Notes: generated by a model from the sequence alone, not told the origin. 64,000 bases of DNA from Mycoplasmatota bacterium (GCA_018394315.1 CP074575.1:310001-374000); one strand, 5' to 3'; shown: positions 17,246 through 27,372, counted from the stretch's first letter. Made by a program: numbers and translations.

Positions 17246-18304
17246 TTAAGAGGACTTAATTAGCTTCTTATACTCTATGCAAGCAAAAAATAAAGCAGCT
17301 AATCCATAAGAAGAATTATTTTCTTTTCTAACATATTTATACCCTGAGTATTTTCCTAGTCTCATTCGGTACGGAAGCAAAGGAATTGGATATGTTACAT
17401 CGCTAACTTCCTGTAAATAAACCTTATCACCCTTATATGCAATATTTTCCACAATTGCTTTAAAAGCGTTGATTGCGGGTGCTCTAAACTTTTCACTAAG
17501 ATATCCTTCTCTTACTCCTTGCATCCAGCCTGAAGCAATAAATGCTGTCACACTTGACTCTCTGTAACTATCACTTCTATTAATCACTGTATTAAAATAA
17601 TAATCTTCTCTTTGATAGGACAATATTGCATTTGAAATCTCGTTTAGATGTTTTATATTTTCTTCATCATGTATCGCGCTTATCATGATAGGAAGTCCAA
17701 AAATCATCAAGCCATTACCCCTACCCCAATATAAATTTTTAGGAGAAGCTTCATTTAAAAATTGAACATACGTATGAGTCAGTAGTTTTGTTTCTTCATT
17801 CTGTAAATATTTGATAAAATGTCTTGGGTGTTTAACTGCTTTTTCAATTAATAGACTATCATCAACATCTCTAGCATAAACACTAGAAAAGATACCAAAG
17901 ACTACAACTGAATCAATCCAAATACTTTTTGGATAAAATTTTGAAGTACCACTATGACCTAAGTGATTTGGTAAATCTTCAATAAGTTTTGGTTCATTTA
18001 TTAAGTAATCAACTACTTCTTGTATCAATTTATTGTATTTTTCTTCCTTAGTTTTCTTATATAATTCATGAGTTATTAGAGCTGGGGCACACGTGTTTGA
18101 CCTGTTAATATTTACTCCTTTTTCATAATGGTAATCAACATATTCCTTATAGAAATCAAAATATCTATTTTCATTTAATTCTTTATCAAGTAATGACAAA
18201 GAATACATTAATAATCCTTCTCCCCATGACCACTTCAAGTCTTTGGGGTCTACTACTTTTGTGACAAAATCCGCTAAATCTATAACTCTATTAAAATAAT
18301 CCAC
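17246..18304 (-). CDS. GH88/GH105-family glycoside hydrolase (unsaturated uronyl hydrolase type)
   Basis: A 352-residue (alpha/alpha)6-barrel enzyme of the YteR/YesR type that removes unsaturated uronic acid from pectin- or glycosaminoglycan-derived oligosaccharides. Signature parts: WSWGEGLLMYSL near residue 25, KFYPKSIWIDSVVVFGIF, YWGRGNGLMIFGL, SSVTAFIASGWMQGVREGYL. No signal peptide, so it acts in the cytoplasm on imported sugars. It starts with GTG 18304 after AGGAGATG. It is a single gene with no sugar transporter nearby, so the substrate is open. Confidence 0.85.
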   Translation of the reverse strand: MDYFNRVIDLADFVTKVVDPKDLKWSWGEGLLMYSLSLLDKELNENRYFDFYKEYVDYHYEKGVNINRSNTCAPALITHELYKKTKEEKYNKLIQEVVDYLINEPKLIEDLPNHLGHSGTSKFYPKSIWIDSVVVFGIFSSVYARDVDDSLLIEKAVKHPRHFIKYLQNEETKLLTHTYVQFLNEASPKNLYWGRGNGLMIFGLPIMISAIHDEENIKHLNEISNAILSYQREDYYFNTVINRSDSYRESSVTAFIASGWMQGVREGYLSEKFRAPAINAFKAIVENIAYKGDKVYLQEVSDVTYPIPLLPYRMRLGKYSGYKYVRKENNSSYGLAALFFACIEYKKLIKSS

Positions 18305-18394
18305 TTAATCATCTCCTGACGCCTAAATTAATATAGCGAAAAAAAATATACCATACATTTTTATTATAGTCAAATATGGTATATTAATTAATAA

Positions 18395-21382
18395 TTACTT
18401 TTCTAAGACATAATACATTGCTGGAACAACAAATAAAGTTAAAATTGTTGATGCCATAATACCTCCCATAAATACTATAGCTAACGGTGAGAAAAATTCT
18501 CCTCCATTCATCACTAAAGGAATCAATCCCATAATAGTCGTAATACTAGCTAATAAAATAGGCCTTAATCTTCGTTTAACTGCTAAAATACAGGCATCAA
18601 AAACTACTATCCCCTCGTCAACAGCCTTATTGATATAATCAACCAACAAGATTCCTGTATTAACTACAACTCCAATTAAACTTACTACCCCAAGTAAAGA
18701 CGTCAAAGAGATTGGAGCATCATGATATACTAACATCACCGATGAACCTATCAATGATAAAGGTATAGTAATAAAAACAATTAGTGGTTGTTTATATGAA
18801 TTAAACTGAACAAACATTATTAAATATATTAGTACCACCGCAATTATTGCGGCAAGAACTAAATCATTAAATATTGATCTAGTTAGTGCTGTATCTCCAC
18901 CATACTCTAGTTTTATCTCACTTGTTATATGCTTATTAATTATATCCTCAATATCATTCTCTAGTTTAAATGAAGAATAATTAATGACTGGTTCAGCTTC
19001 AATTGTTACCAGTTGTCTACTGTTATATCTATATATACTGTCCTTGGTAGCAGTCTCGTTAATTTTAATTAAATCTTTCAATTGAATAGCTTTACTCGTT
19101 CTTCCAATAATAGATAAGTTTAAGAGTTCCTTGATATCAGTAAAATTGGATTTAACTAAAACAGCTATTTTATTATTATTGTAGGAAAAAACATCAGCGC
19201 TTAGTCCATTTAAATGAATAGCAATGAACTCCTCTATCTCAAAAACAGTCAATCCATATTGAGTTAATAAACTATCATCAATTTCTAAGTTATATTCTTG
19301 CTTATATGTATTCTCAATTATATTAAAGCTTCTTATATTAGACAGTTGATTTAAATCGTTTCTAATCTTATCTAAAGTATTCTCTAGTAAATTAGCATTA
19401 TAAGACATTAATAATAACTCAACAGATGCAGAATCCATTCCTAATGTTATTTGTTTAACTGATGCACTCCCATAATCATTATCGATAGCATCAATCTTGT
19501 CTTGTAAACTATTAACATAATCACTTATTTCATCAATCTCTAAATCTAGATTTAAATAAAACCTTCCTACATTTACTATCTCATTAGTCTTCCTAACATT
19601 AAGACTAAATAACGGCAACGATCCACCAACACTAAAAGTGTATTCATCTACATTCAAATCATCTTTTAGTACAGATTCTATCTCTAAAGCATATTCAGTT
19701 GTTTTTTCTTTATCTAAACTTTCATACTCATAATCAATATAAATATGAGTTTTTTCATCTGGTGGAAAAATCTCAATGGGTTGCTCTAGACCTACATATG
19801 ATAAAGTTCCAATAACTAGTACTATACTAAAGGTAATAATTAACCAAGCGTTACTTAAAGTAAAATTCATTATTGTTTCTAAAACTCTTTTCTTAGAATC
19901 TTTTTTCCTTTTCTTAGGTCTAAAGATTAAAGAAGCAAGTACCGGGGTAACTAGCATGGCGAATATATACGATAATATAATAGCTGTCATCACTGTTAAA
20001 GGTAAAGATCCTGCCATCTGACCTGCTAATCCCGGAAGCATAGCTAAAGGAATAAATGCAGCTACTGTAGTTAATGTTGACGATAATACTGCTACAGCAT
20101 TATCCTTTACTGCATTCTTGCATGAATCATATTTACTAGATCCTCTATCTAGATGATATTGAATTGATTCAGAAATCACAATCGAATTATCAACTAAAAT
20201 ACCAATGGATATAATAATTCCCGCAATACTCACTTTCTGTAATTCGTATCCTGCAATATCCAAAACTGAAATCGTAGTAAATACGATAATTGGAATTGTA
20301 AAAGCAATCCCTACTGTATTTCTAACACCCAGACCTATCATCACCACTACCATGACAATCAATATACATAATAACAATGAATTCATGGCCTGAGAGATTT
20401 GTTCATCTACAAATTCAGGAATAAAGTTAACTTCGGAAGCATTACTAGATTCATTAGTACTATTGAATTTATTCATCACTTCTCGTAAGTCATCCCCTAC
20501 TGCTGTAAAATCAATGTTTTCATCGAAGTAGACTTCTAATAATACTGCTTCTTTCCCCTTATAATAGTATTCTTTATTATCTGATACTTCCTTTAATTCA
20601 ATAGAAGCAATATCTTTCAAGAATAAAGGTATTGTTTGGCTCTCAGCTAGTCTGTATCCAACAACTAAGTTTTCTAATTCATTAATACTTTTATAATTTG
20701 GATTGACAAAGACAGATATAAACTCACCATTCTCAAGTATACTACCTAAAGGTATCTTATAACCATTCGCATATATCGAACCATATACATCCTTTAATGT
20801 AGTATAATTTTGAACCAACATTTCAAAGTCAATATTGACCTCAACATATTTTTCATGTGGAGAATCAATCTTAACAGATTTAACGTGATTAATATCCAGT
20901 AAATCATTCTTAAAATCAAGGGCATCCTCTTTTAGTCCTAGAAAACTACTGTTACTATGAACCGCATAAATTGCATGCGGAATATCAAAATCTGTTATAA
21001 AATGTCTTTCTATTACTTCATCGGGCAATTCTAAATCTGATAGTTCACTTTTAATCTCATTTGATATTGCACTCGTATCCTTCACATCAAAATCATACTC
21101 TAAAGATATAAATGCAACATTATCAAGCGTTGTTGATGAGTACTTTTCAACCTCATCATAACTATTAATTAAGTCCTCAATCTCGTAAGTAATAGTTTCT
21201 TCTATTTCAGTAGCGCTAAGTCCAGGTGCAATTATTTGAACAATTCCCATTGGCGCAATCATATCAGGCATTTCTTGCTTAGGTATTGTGATATAACTAT
21301 ATATTCCATAAAACAATAATATTATCGACACCACTAAAACAAAAACTTTTCTCCCTAAAACAAAATCTAATAATCTCCTCAC
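18395..21382 (-). CDS. RND-family efflux transporter permease
   Basis: A 995-residue AcrB/SwrC-like proton-driven exporter. Two homologous halves each have one membrane span, a large extracytoplasmic domain and five spans. TM4 carries the GISIGILVDNSIVISES motif with the proton-relay Asp, and TM10-12 carry the matching GVVSLIGVVVNTGILLVDY. The gene starts at GTG 21382 behind AGAGGTGA. No membrane-fusion protein or outer-membrane channel gene adjoins it, as expected for a single-membrane cell where such permeases act alone or with a distant partner. Divergent tetR is the likely regulator. Confidence 0.9.
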   Translation of the reverse strand: MRRLLDFVLGRKVFVLVVSIILLFYGIYSYITIPKQEMPDMIAPMGIVQIIAPGLSATEIEETITYEIEDLINSYDEVEKYSSTTLDNVAFISLEYDFDVKDTSAISNEIKSELSDLELPDEVIERHFITDFDIPHAIYAVHSNSSFLGLKEDALDFKNDLLDINHVKSVKIDSPHEKYVEVNIDFEMLVQNYTTLKDVYGSIYANGYKIPLGSILENGEFISVFVNPNYKSINELENLVVGYRLAESQTIPLFLKDIASIELKEVSDNKEYYYKGKEAVLLEVYFDENIDFTAVGDDLREVMNKFNSTNESSNASEVNFIPEFVDEQISQAMNSLLLCILIVMVVVMIGLGVRNTVGIAFTIPIIVFTTISVLDIAGYELQKVSIAGIIISIGILVDNSIVISESIQYHLDRGSSKYDSCKNAVKDNAVAVLSSTLTTVAAFIPLAMLPGLAGQMAGSLPLTVMTAIILSYIFAMLVTPVLASLIFRPKKRKKDSKKRVLETIMNFTLSNAWLIITFSIVLVIGTLSYVGLEQPIEIFPPDEKTHIYIDYEYESLDKEKTTEYALEIESVLKDDLNVDEYTFSVGGSLPLFSLNVRKTNEIVNVGRFYLNLDLEIDEISDYVNSLQDKIDAIDNDYGSASVKQITLGMDSASVELLLMSYNANLLENTLDKIRNDLNQLSNIRSFNIIENTYKQEYNLEIDDSLLTQYGLTVFEIEEFIAIHLNGLSADVFSYNNNKIAVLVKSNFTDIKELLNLSIIGRTSKAIQLKDLIKINETATKDSIYRYNSRQLVTIEAEPVINYSSFKLENDIEDIINKHITSEIKLEYGGDTALTRSIFNDLVLAAIIAVVLIYLIMFVQFNSYKQPLIVFITIPLSLIGSSVMLVYHDAPISLTSLLGVVSLIGVVVNTGILLVDYINKAVDEGIVVFDACILAVKRRLRPILLASITTIMGLIPLVMNGGEFFSPLAIVFMGGIMASTILTLFVVPAMYYVLEK

Positions 21383-21425
21383 ATTATCACCTCTATTTTA
21401 CAAATTAAGACACACTTGTCCCATT

Positions 21426-21444
21426 AGTGTTTTTATGATACACT
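21426..21444. promoter_or_regulatory. Short inverted repeat in the RND/tetR divergent spacer
   Basis: AGTGT and ACACT separated by 9 nt, with another ACACT-like motif nearby (21410-21416). A candidate TetR site, weak on sequence alone. Confidence 0.25.
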
Positions 21445-21498
21445 TCAAATAGAAGGTAGTCAACGGTTAAATGGACCAACGAAACAGGGGGAAACTGA

Positions 21499-22050
21499 AT
21501 GTATCATAAAATCAATGATAAAAGAGCAGTTCGTTCTAAAGAGTGGATTTATCAAGCATTAATCAAACTTATATATTTGAAAAAATATGAAAACATAACT
21601 GTTACAGATATCATTAAAAAAGCAGGAGTAGGTAGGTCAACATTTTATAGAAATTATGATCTTATAGATGATGTCCTATTAGAACATTTAGATAATACAT
21701 TTGAAGACTTCTACTTATATATTTTCAATGAAAACTTTAAAGAAGAAACTGATATTTCTCCACAACTCTTCATACCATTCTTTAGTTACTGGGATTCTAA
21801 ATCAGAGATACTTGAAATAATAATCAGAGCAGATAAACTAAGCTTTATTAATGATCGTATGGAAAAATCAATAACCAAAGTAATTAATACCTATAAGATT
21901 TTCGATAATTTTAGTAAGACCGACAATGATTATGCAGTAGTAATTATGGTAGGAATACTCCAATCAGTTCTAGTCAAGTGGATTAAAGATGGAAAAAAAA
22001 TCTCTACAAATAAATTAGCTGAAATAGTAATTAATTCAATATTTAAGTAG
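21499..22050 (+). CDS. TetR-family regulator (DhaS/AcrR-like)
   Basis: A 183-residue regulator. It opens with a short basic tail, then the helix-turn-helix NITVTDIIKKAGVGRSTFYRNYDLIDDVL, the wording of the TetR_C_8/DhaS-type group in Bacillota. The remainder is helical. It is divergent from the RND pump with a 116-bp spacer and is followed after 8 nt by an OsmC gene with which it forms an operon. Control of both the pump and OsmC in response to a lipophilic or thiol-reactive compound is a reasonable inference. Confidence 0.85.
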   Translation: MYHKINDKRAVRSKEWIYQALIKLIYLKKYENITVTDIIKKAGVGRSTFYRNYDLIDDVLLEHLDNTFEDFYLYIFNENFKEETDISPQLFIPFFSYWDSKSEILEIIIRADKLSFINDRMEKSITKVINTYKIFDNFSKTDNDYAVVIMVGILQSVLVKWIKDGKKISTNKLAEIVINSIFK

Positions 22051-22058
22051 GAGGACAT

Positions 22059-22448
22059 ATGGAATACATCAATATTACATTCCCTGGAGGAAAAAGAGTA
22101 ACAAGTCACGTAAATGAATTCACAATTGAAACAGATCAATCTATTCAAGGTGGAGGAGAAAACACTGCACCATCACCTATGGACTTATTTCTGTCGTCAA
22201 TCGCTACTTGTGTTGGCATGTGCGCTCTTGGATTCTGTAAATCTAGAAACATCGATACGAAAGGAATGAAATTAGCTTTATGCTTAAAAAAAGAAGATAA
22301 AAAAATTAAGGAGATAAACCTTAAACTAACCAGACCTGCTTCATTCCCTAAAAAGTATGAAAGAGTTATAATTGACGCAATCAATCAATGTTGTACTGTA
22401 AAAAAATATATATATAATCCACCAGTAATAAGTACTTCTTTAATATAG
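22059..22448 (+). CDS. OsmC-family peroxidase-like protein
   Basis: A 129-residue OsmC/Ohr-fold protein; the family uses two cysteines to reduce organic hydroperoxides. The first conserved Cys lies in SSIATCVGMCALGFC (about residue 48) and the second in INQCCTVKKYI near residue 108, the normal spacing. GGENTAPSPMDLFLSS is the typical N-terminal substrate-pocket segment. AGGAGG sits 6 nt before the ATG. Co-transcribed with tetR. Confidence 0.88.
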   Translation: MEYINITFPGGKRVTSHVNEFTIETDQSIQGGGENTAPSPMDLFLSSIATCVGMCALGFCKSRNIDTKGMKLALCLKKEDKKIKEINLKLTRPASFPKKYERVIIDAINQCCTVKKYIYNPPVISTSLI

Positions 22449-22613
22449 AAATGACTTATTCTATAAATACTTGTTTAATTTTCAATGAAACCAATACATA
22501 TTTGTCATCTAAATTAATTTTTTAGATTTTTTCTATGTAAATTCATTTGTAAAAGTGTTATTATGTGTGTGTAATATTTAATTCTTAAATTTTAGATATA
22601 AGGGAGATGAACA

Positions 22614-23804
22614 ATGAGACTTTCTAATCGAGTAAATGCAATGCAAGAATCACCGATAAGAAAACTAGTTCCATATGCAGAAGCTGCAAAAAAATCTGGA
22701 AAAAAAGTATATCACTTAAACATAGGACAACCCGATATTGAAACTCCAAAGGCATTTATGGAGTCTATCAAGGATTTTAATGATCCAGTTATCAAATACT
22801 CATTTTCTCAAGGTGATCCTAAGTTAATTAATGCTATTATTGAATATTATAAGGGATATAATATGCATTTTACTGAAAACGAAATCTTAATAACAAATGG
22901 TGGATCAGAGGCGTTATTATTTGCGATAATCGCAATTTGTGATCCGGGTGATGAGATTTTAGTTCCTGAACCATTTTATACTAACTATAATGGTTTTACT
23001 GGAGGAGTGAGTGTAAATATTAAACCTATTACCACTTCTGCAGAAAATGGATTTCATTTACCAGATAAAAAAGAAATCGAACAATTGATTACCAATAAGA
23101 CTAAAGCAATTCTCTTTAGTAATCCAGGTAATCCTACTGGTGTTGTTTATTCTAAAGAAGAGATTAATATGTTAGCTGAGATAGCTAAGCAAAATGATTT
23201 ATTTATTATCAGTGATGAAGTCTACCGAGAATTCGTTTATGATAATCTAGAGTATACGTCTTTTGGAAATGTAGAAGGTATAAGTGATAGAGTAATACTA
23301 GTAGATAGCGTTTCAAAACGTTATAGTGCTTGTGGAGCTAGAATTGGTTCATTAGCATGTAAAAATAAAGATTTCATTAAGCAAGTACTAAAACTTTGTC
23401 AAAGTAGATTATGTGTTCCTACTTTAGAACAAATAGGCGCAACAGCTCTATATCATGTTGATAAAGCCTACTTAGATACAGTAAACATTGAGTACAATAA
23501 GCGTCGAGATATCGTATATGAAACATTATCATCGATTGATGGTGTTATATGTGAAAAACCAACTGGTGCATTTTATGTAGTTGCAAAACTCCCTATTGAA
23601 GATGCTGAAGACTTTGTAATCTGGCTCTTAAAAGATTTTGATCTAAACGGTGAAACTGTAATGTTCGCTCCAGCTGCTGGTTTTTATGCAACAAAAGGAC
23701 TAGGCCAAAACGAGGTTCGAATAGCTTATGTCCTAAACGAGGATGATTTAAAGAAAGCGATGAATATCTTAAAATATGGTTTAGAAAAATACTCAAGAAG
23801 ATAA
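22614..23804 (+). CDS. Class I PLP-dependent aminotransferase (AspC-like)
   Basis: Fold-type I aminotransferase, 396 residues. Features in order: YHLNIGQPDIETPKAF (substrate arm), NGGSEALLFAI (cofactor phosphate contacts), FSNPGNPTGVVYS, ISDEVYREFVYD, and the Schiff-base lysine in DSVSKRYSACGARIG. Residue pattern matches the aspartate-aminotransferase Igamma group; the exact amino acid donor cannot be set from sequence. ATG 22614 follows AGGGAGATG. Monocistronic, with a strong terminator 24 nt downstream. It could feed amino-acid carbon into 2-oxoacids in this fermenter. Confidence 0.9.
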   Translation: MRLSNRVNAMQESPIRKLVPYAEAAKKSGKKVYHLNIGQPDIETPKAFMESIKDFNDPVIKYSFSQGDPKLINAIIEYYKGYNMHFTENEILITNGGSEALLFAIIAICDPGDEILVPEPFYTNYNGFTGGVSVNIKPITTSAENGFHLPDKKEIEQLITNKTKAILFSNPGNPTGVVYSKEEINMLAEIAKQNDLFIISDEVYREFVYDNLEYTSFGNVEGISDRVILVDSVSKRYSACGARIGSLACKNKDFIKQVLKLCQSRLCVPTLEQIGATALYHVDKAYLDTVNIEYNKRRDIVYETLSSIDGVICEKPTGAFYVVAKLPIEDAEDFVIWLLKDFDLNGETVMFAPAAGFYATKGLGQNEVRIAYVLNEDDLKKAMNILKYGLEKYSRR

Positions 23805-23827
23805 AAAGGGATATGAATATAAAATAA

Positions 23828-23872
23828 AAAACGGGCACTTAAAAATCATTAGATTTTCAAGTGCCCGTTTTT
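23828..23872. terminator. Strong bidirectional terminator
   Basis: AAAACGGGCACTT/AAGTGCCCGTTTT, 13-bp stem with an imperfect AT-rich upper part, between the convergent aminotransferase and TauE genes. Confidence 0.85.
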
Positions 23873-23891
23873 CAATAAGCATAATCCCCCT

Positions 23892-24671
23892 TTATATAGA
23901 GAATTTTATTAAATTTAAAATATTCAATACGATAATCAAAAGAATGATAAAATTAAAAATGCATTTTATATTTGATTTGCTTAATTTCTTGATTAAATTT
24001 GTTCCTAGTAATCCACCTAAGATTCCTCCAGGAATCATATATAAAAGCATTTCTAAATTATAATTACTAAAGCCGGTCGTGAAACTAATACTTACTACCT
24101 TAGCAAACTGTGAAAGCATAATAATCAAGATAGAGTGAATTGCTGCAATTTTTGCATCCATAGAAAAGATCAAGTAAAGAAACGCTACATTAATAGGCCC
24201 ACCACCAATTCCAAGAAATGAAGCTATGAATCCAAGAATAATTCCTGTTATAACTATAACTAACTTATTATAAATATTATACGTTTTCAACTTGCTCTTT
24301 TCATTCACAAATACTAAAACAAATATCATCAATAAGCATAGAGTACCTGATTGAATTATTTTTATTGTGTTTTCTTCAATGTATATAAGAGTATAATTCA
24401 AAATCATATTTCCCAAAATACCACCAAGGATAGAACCTAATACGAGAAAAAAAGTTCTTAAACCTTCTAATTTAACTTTTGAAAGGATTTGTCTAGTTGT
24501 TGATACAATCGCCATCGAAAGAACAGTAATACTTGATAATAGTCCTATAGTAGCTACATCGTAACCACCTATAGTATCAAGAACTGGTTTTATTATTACT
24601 CCACCACCAACTCCCGCTAATGCTCCAAATATGGTAGAAAATAACGCTACAAGTAAGTAAATAATTTCCAT
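23892..24671 (-). CDS. TauE/SafE-family sulfite/organic anion exporter
   Basis: A 259-residue integral membrane protein with about eight spans in two repeats. Each repeat carries the family motif: GALAGVGGGVIIKPVL near residue 17 and ASFLGIGGGPINVAFL near 150. Family members move sulfite, sulfoacetate or similar anions; the substrate here is unknown. ATG 24671 follows AAAGAG. It is 15 nt downstream of the YczE-like gene and likely co-transcribed with it. Confidence 0.88.
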   Translation of the reverse strand: MEIIYLLVALFSTIFGALAGVGGGVIIKPVLDTIGGYDVATIGLLSSITVLSMAIVSTTRQILSKVKLEGLRTFFLVLGSILGGILGNMILNYTLIYIEENTIKIIQSGTLCLLMIFVLVFVNEKSKLKTYNIYNKLVIVITGIILGFIASFLGIGGGPINVAFLYLIFSMDAKIAAIHSILIIMLSQFAKVVSISFTTGFSNYNLEMLLYMIPGGILGGLLGTNLIKKLSKSNIKCIFNFIILLIIVLNILNLIKFSI

Positions 24672-24686
24672 CTTTATTCTCTTTCT

Positions 24687-25313
24687 CTAGACAAAAAATC
24701 TATTTATGCTTTCTTTATATGTTTTAATAAGTACTCCTATAATAGGTCCTACTAATAACGCAGAGATAATAGTACCTTCTCGTATGATTACTATATCATT
24801 TAAAAAGACTAGTCCTATTAGAAGCGCAGAAGTCGATGTGATTATATCGTGAATTAACTTTACTCTACCAAAATCTTTATTATACCTAATAGTAATTGCT
24901 CTAATAAATCCTTCAGCTGTTGAGTCAACAATATGAGGTACTATGATAAACAACAATCCAAAAGATATAAACATAATACTAGCCAGTTGCAGAATGACTC
25001 TAAACAAATAAACATCCGGTGTAGAAAATATTAGTAGCATACCCGTTAAGTCAATAAAAACTCCAAATAATATACCGAATGGAATTTGTAATAAATACCT
25101 CTTCTTGAATTGTTTCCTTAAAATAAATACTTGTGAACCAACATAAACAAGATGGGTTAAAATTGTTGCATTACCAAAGGATATACCCCAGACATTACCC
25201 AAAGCATAAGGTAATGCACTCACTGCAGATAACCCTAAATTACTCTTACTTGAAAACGATACACCTAACGCTAGTAAAAATAAACCAAATATATATACTA
25301 CTAATTTCTTCAT
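24687..25313 (-). CDS. YczE/YitT-like membrane protein
   Basis: A 208-residue membrane protein with about five hydrophobic segments. The N-terminal part (GLFLLALGVSFSSKSNLGLSAVSALPYALG) is the hallmark of the YczE/YyaS family (DUF6198). ATG 25313 is preferred over a GTG three codons upstream, as it lies 9 nt after GTGGAG. Family role is unknown; Bacillus YczE affects lipopeptide synthesis, which need not apply. It precedes TauE in one unit. Confidence 0.75.
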   Translation of the reverse strand: MKKLVVYIFGLFLLALGVSFSSKSNLGLSAVSALPYALGNVWGISFGNATILTHLVYVGSQVFILRKQFKKRYLLQIPFGILFGVFIDLTGMLLIFSTPDVYLFRVILQLASIMFISFGLLFIIVPHIVDSTAEGFIRAITIRYNKDFGRVKLIHDIITSTSALLIGLVFLNDIVIIREGTIISALLVGPIIGVLIKTYKESINRFFV

Positions 25314-25349
25314 GTTATACACTCCACTTCCTTATACATTCTAACATAA

Positions 25350-25379
25350 AAAAACTTTAAGTCTAACCTTAAAGTTTTT
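25350..25379. terminator. Bidirectional hairpin upstream of the YczE-like gene
   Basis: AAACTTTAAG/CTTAAAGTTT with A and T tracts on both sides. It would end a minus-strand transcript from the decayed stretch at 25602-25820. Confidence 0.6.
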
Positions 25380-26121
25380 TCCTGAAAAGCTTTCTACGAT
25401 AATGATGGAGATATGTAATATTTATAGATTATTTTATTAATCAATTTTAATTACTTTTAACTATAAATAACTCCGCATGTGTACTCCGTATACACTTACA
25501 TAAAAGGCTGAAGCTATTAACTTAAGATATAATGAACAAAATCCGTCTATGGAAACTAGGATTATTAATTAGCTGCTATACTTAATTAAATTTTAGACAG
25601 TTTAAGTCATTAATATTTTAAGCTTAGTATTAAAGTAAAAATAATCTACTAAAGATGCACCAACAATTGTTGATCGACTAATATCAATTAATAAAGAATC
25701 TTCTGCGGTAAATATTTTATATCTCAATCACAATTTTTAAAGCTCTTTATATGAATCTATTATCACCTTATAAATGAGGTTGTCTTCATCAATAAGTGAC
25801 TTATTTACCCGCATATACATCCTTTATGTTTTATATTTTACCAATTTTCTTCACTATTTCAACTTAAGTTCACTAAACTTTGATTCCATTATACCTATTC
25901 AATCGGTTTTTTACCTTAGAAATTAATTGCTCTCTTAAATAAAAACTACATTTTGTCTCATATCTTGGATATTTGTCGCATTTTTTATTACTGTTTTTCC
26001 TAACTTAAGTTATAAATAACTGTTTCTAAGATAATCTAAGCACCCACTTTTTTCAGATTTATTATAAATAGATTTTCATGTTTTGATTTATCTACCATAT
26101 AGAAAGTTTACATCTTAGAAT
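25380..26121. other. 742-bp AT-rich stretch with no intact gene
   Basis: No complete gene on either strand; stops are dense. Only the possible minus-strand gene debris listed at 25602-25820 stands out. No tRNA, repeat array or clear promoter seen. Confidence 0.5.
25602..25820 (-). pseudogene. Possible remnant of a minus-strand gene
   Basis: On the minus strand a reading MYMRVNKSLIDEDNLIYKV.. from 25820 meets a stop after 27 codons. After it, in another frame, KIFTAEDSLLIDISRS..IVGASLVDYFYFNTKL runs to a stop at 25602. Amino-acid composition looks protein-like across the frameshift, and a terminator follows at 25350. Family not recognised; it may be noise. Confidence 0.3.
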
Positions 26122-26143
26122 AAAAAAAATGGCTGTTAGCCAT
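26122..26143 (-). terminator. Terminator of the CPBP/TPR-regulator operon
   Basis: ATGGCT/AGCCAT with a 3-nt loop and eight T residues on the minus strand, just after the stop at 26146. Confidence 0.8.
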
Positions 26144-26145
26144 AT

Positions 26146-27372
26146 TTAGGTACTTATTTTACTGAGAAGTGCGTACTTTCTTTTCGCAACTAGGTAATTT
26201 CTATAATCTGAAATAACTGTTGTATAATTCCTATTTGAAATCTTGGATTTGTTAGGAATAATTTTTTTGATAATATAGTCTTCATAATCCTTCTCGTTAT
26301 ATTCATGTTTAAGTAAAAAGACTGTTGAACATTTAATTTCAGTTAAGTTTAAACCACTCTTAAGTTCGTTGGTAATGTCTATATATTTGTCATGATTTAT
26401 TTCCTTATATACCCTGATTAATAATGTATATATAAAGTCTTTTAAATCGTTATCAATCAAAGAACCATCTTGACACTTTAGAGCGTTTTCTAAATGTATA
26501 AGAGCTTTTTTAAAATGTGATTGTTTAAGCGCCAATTCGCCCTTTACAAGGTTAAATAAACACTCATTACTCTTAAGTGCTTTTTTGATCATCTTTTTTC
26601 CTTCATTGTATCTATTTAAGTAATCTGATGCTTGCTCAATTTCGTTAATAATTAAGAATACTTCTGCAAGTTCAAGTAATACATTCTCCACTCCGAGAGT
26701 ATTATTTTCGAACTTAAACATTGTTTCAACCTCAAGGTAATATTTTACAGCCATAATCTTTCTTCCAAAATATTTCAATGCGTACGCATACCAAAAAACA
26801 ATATAACTGTTTCTACTATTGTCCATATTATCAAAACTTAATCTGAAATTTTTTATTAACTTATCCACGTCTTTATTCAGAATCAATTCTACCAATCCTA
26901 GATTAAAATAAAACTTTTGAAGTTGTACTCTAGACATTATGTTCTTTAGGTTCTTTAGGCTCTTTAGAAACGTAATTCTTTTAATAGCCAGATCATGGTT
27001 AATAAATTGAATTAATTCAAATGTAGCAAGTTCATTGAATGAGTCAATAACTAGATTTAAATCGAAGCATAATGAACCTTGTCTACTAATTAAAAAATCA
27101 TAAATTTTAAGACTAGCTGGATAATAAAACCTCTCTTGACTTCGAGAAAAAGTAGAGACTTTTCTTTTTAAGAAGCCAATGTCTGCTTCATGGGGAATTA
27201 TCTTGATTCCATATTTATCTAATAATTTGGCTTTTATTTTATCAGTTAGGTTGATTTTACCAGTTTCAAATTGGCTTAAAGCGCTAGCTGTACAAATATC
27301 ATCAGAAGCTTCATTTAAATTTAAACTATTAAACTTTCTTAATCCTTTGAATAGTATATTATCAACTTCCAT
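26146..27372 (-). CDS. HTH regulator with TPR-like helical repeats (RNPP-like architecture)
   Basis: A 408-residue protein. The first ~60 residues look like an XRE helix-turn-helix (ASDDICTASALSQFETGKINLTDKIKAKLLDKYGI). The remainder is helical with repeat-like pairs, for example YAYALKYFGRKIMAVKYYLEVETMF and LVKGELALKQSHFKKALIHLENALKC, which match TPR geometry. This is the layout of Rgg/PlcR-type peptide-responsive regulators. It is 52 nt downstream of a CPBP membrane protease gene. Ligand peptide and target genes are not visible. ATG 27372 follows AAGGTGGTGAT. Confidence 0.65.
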   Translation of the reverse strand: MEVDNILFKGLRKFNSLNLNEASDDICTASALSQFETGKINLTDKIKAKLLDKYGIKIIPHEADIGFLKRKVSTFSRSQERFYYPASLKIYDFLISRQGSLCFDLNLVIDSFNELATFELIQFINHDLAIKRITFLKSLKNLKNIMSRVQLQKFYFNLGLVELILNKDVDKLIKNFRLSFDNMDNSRNSYIVFWYAYALKYFGRKIMAVKYYLEVETMFKFENNTLGVENVLLELAEVFLIINEIEQASDYLNRYNEGKKMIKKALKSNECLFNLVKGELALKQSHFKKALIHLENALKCQDGSLIDNDLKDFIYTLLIRVYKEINHDKYIDITNELKSGLNLTEIKCSTVFLLKHEYNEKDYEDYIIKKIIPNKSKISNRNYTTVISDYRNYLVAKRKYALLSKIST

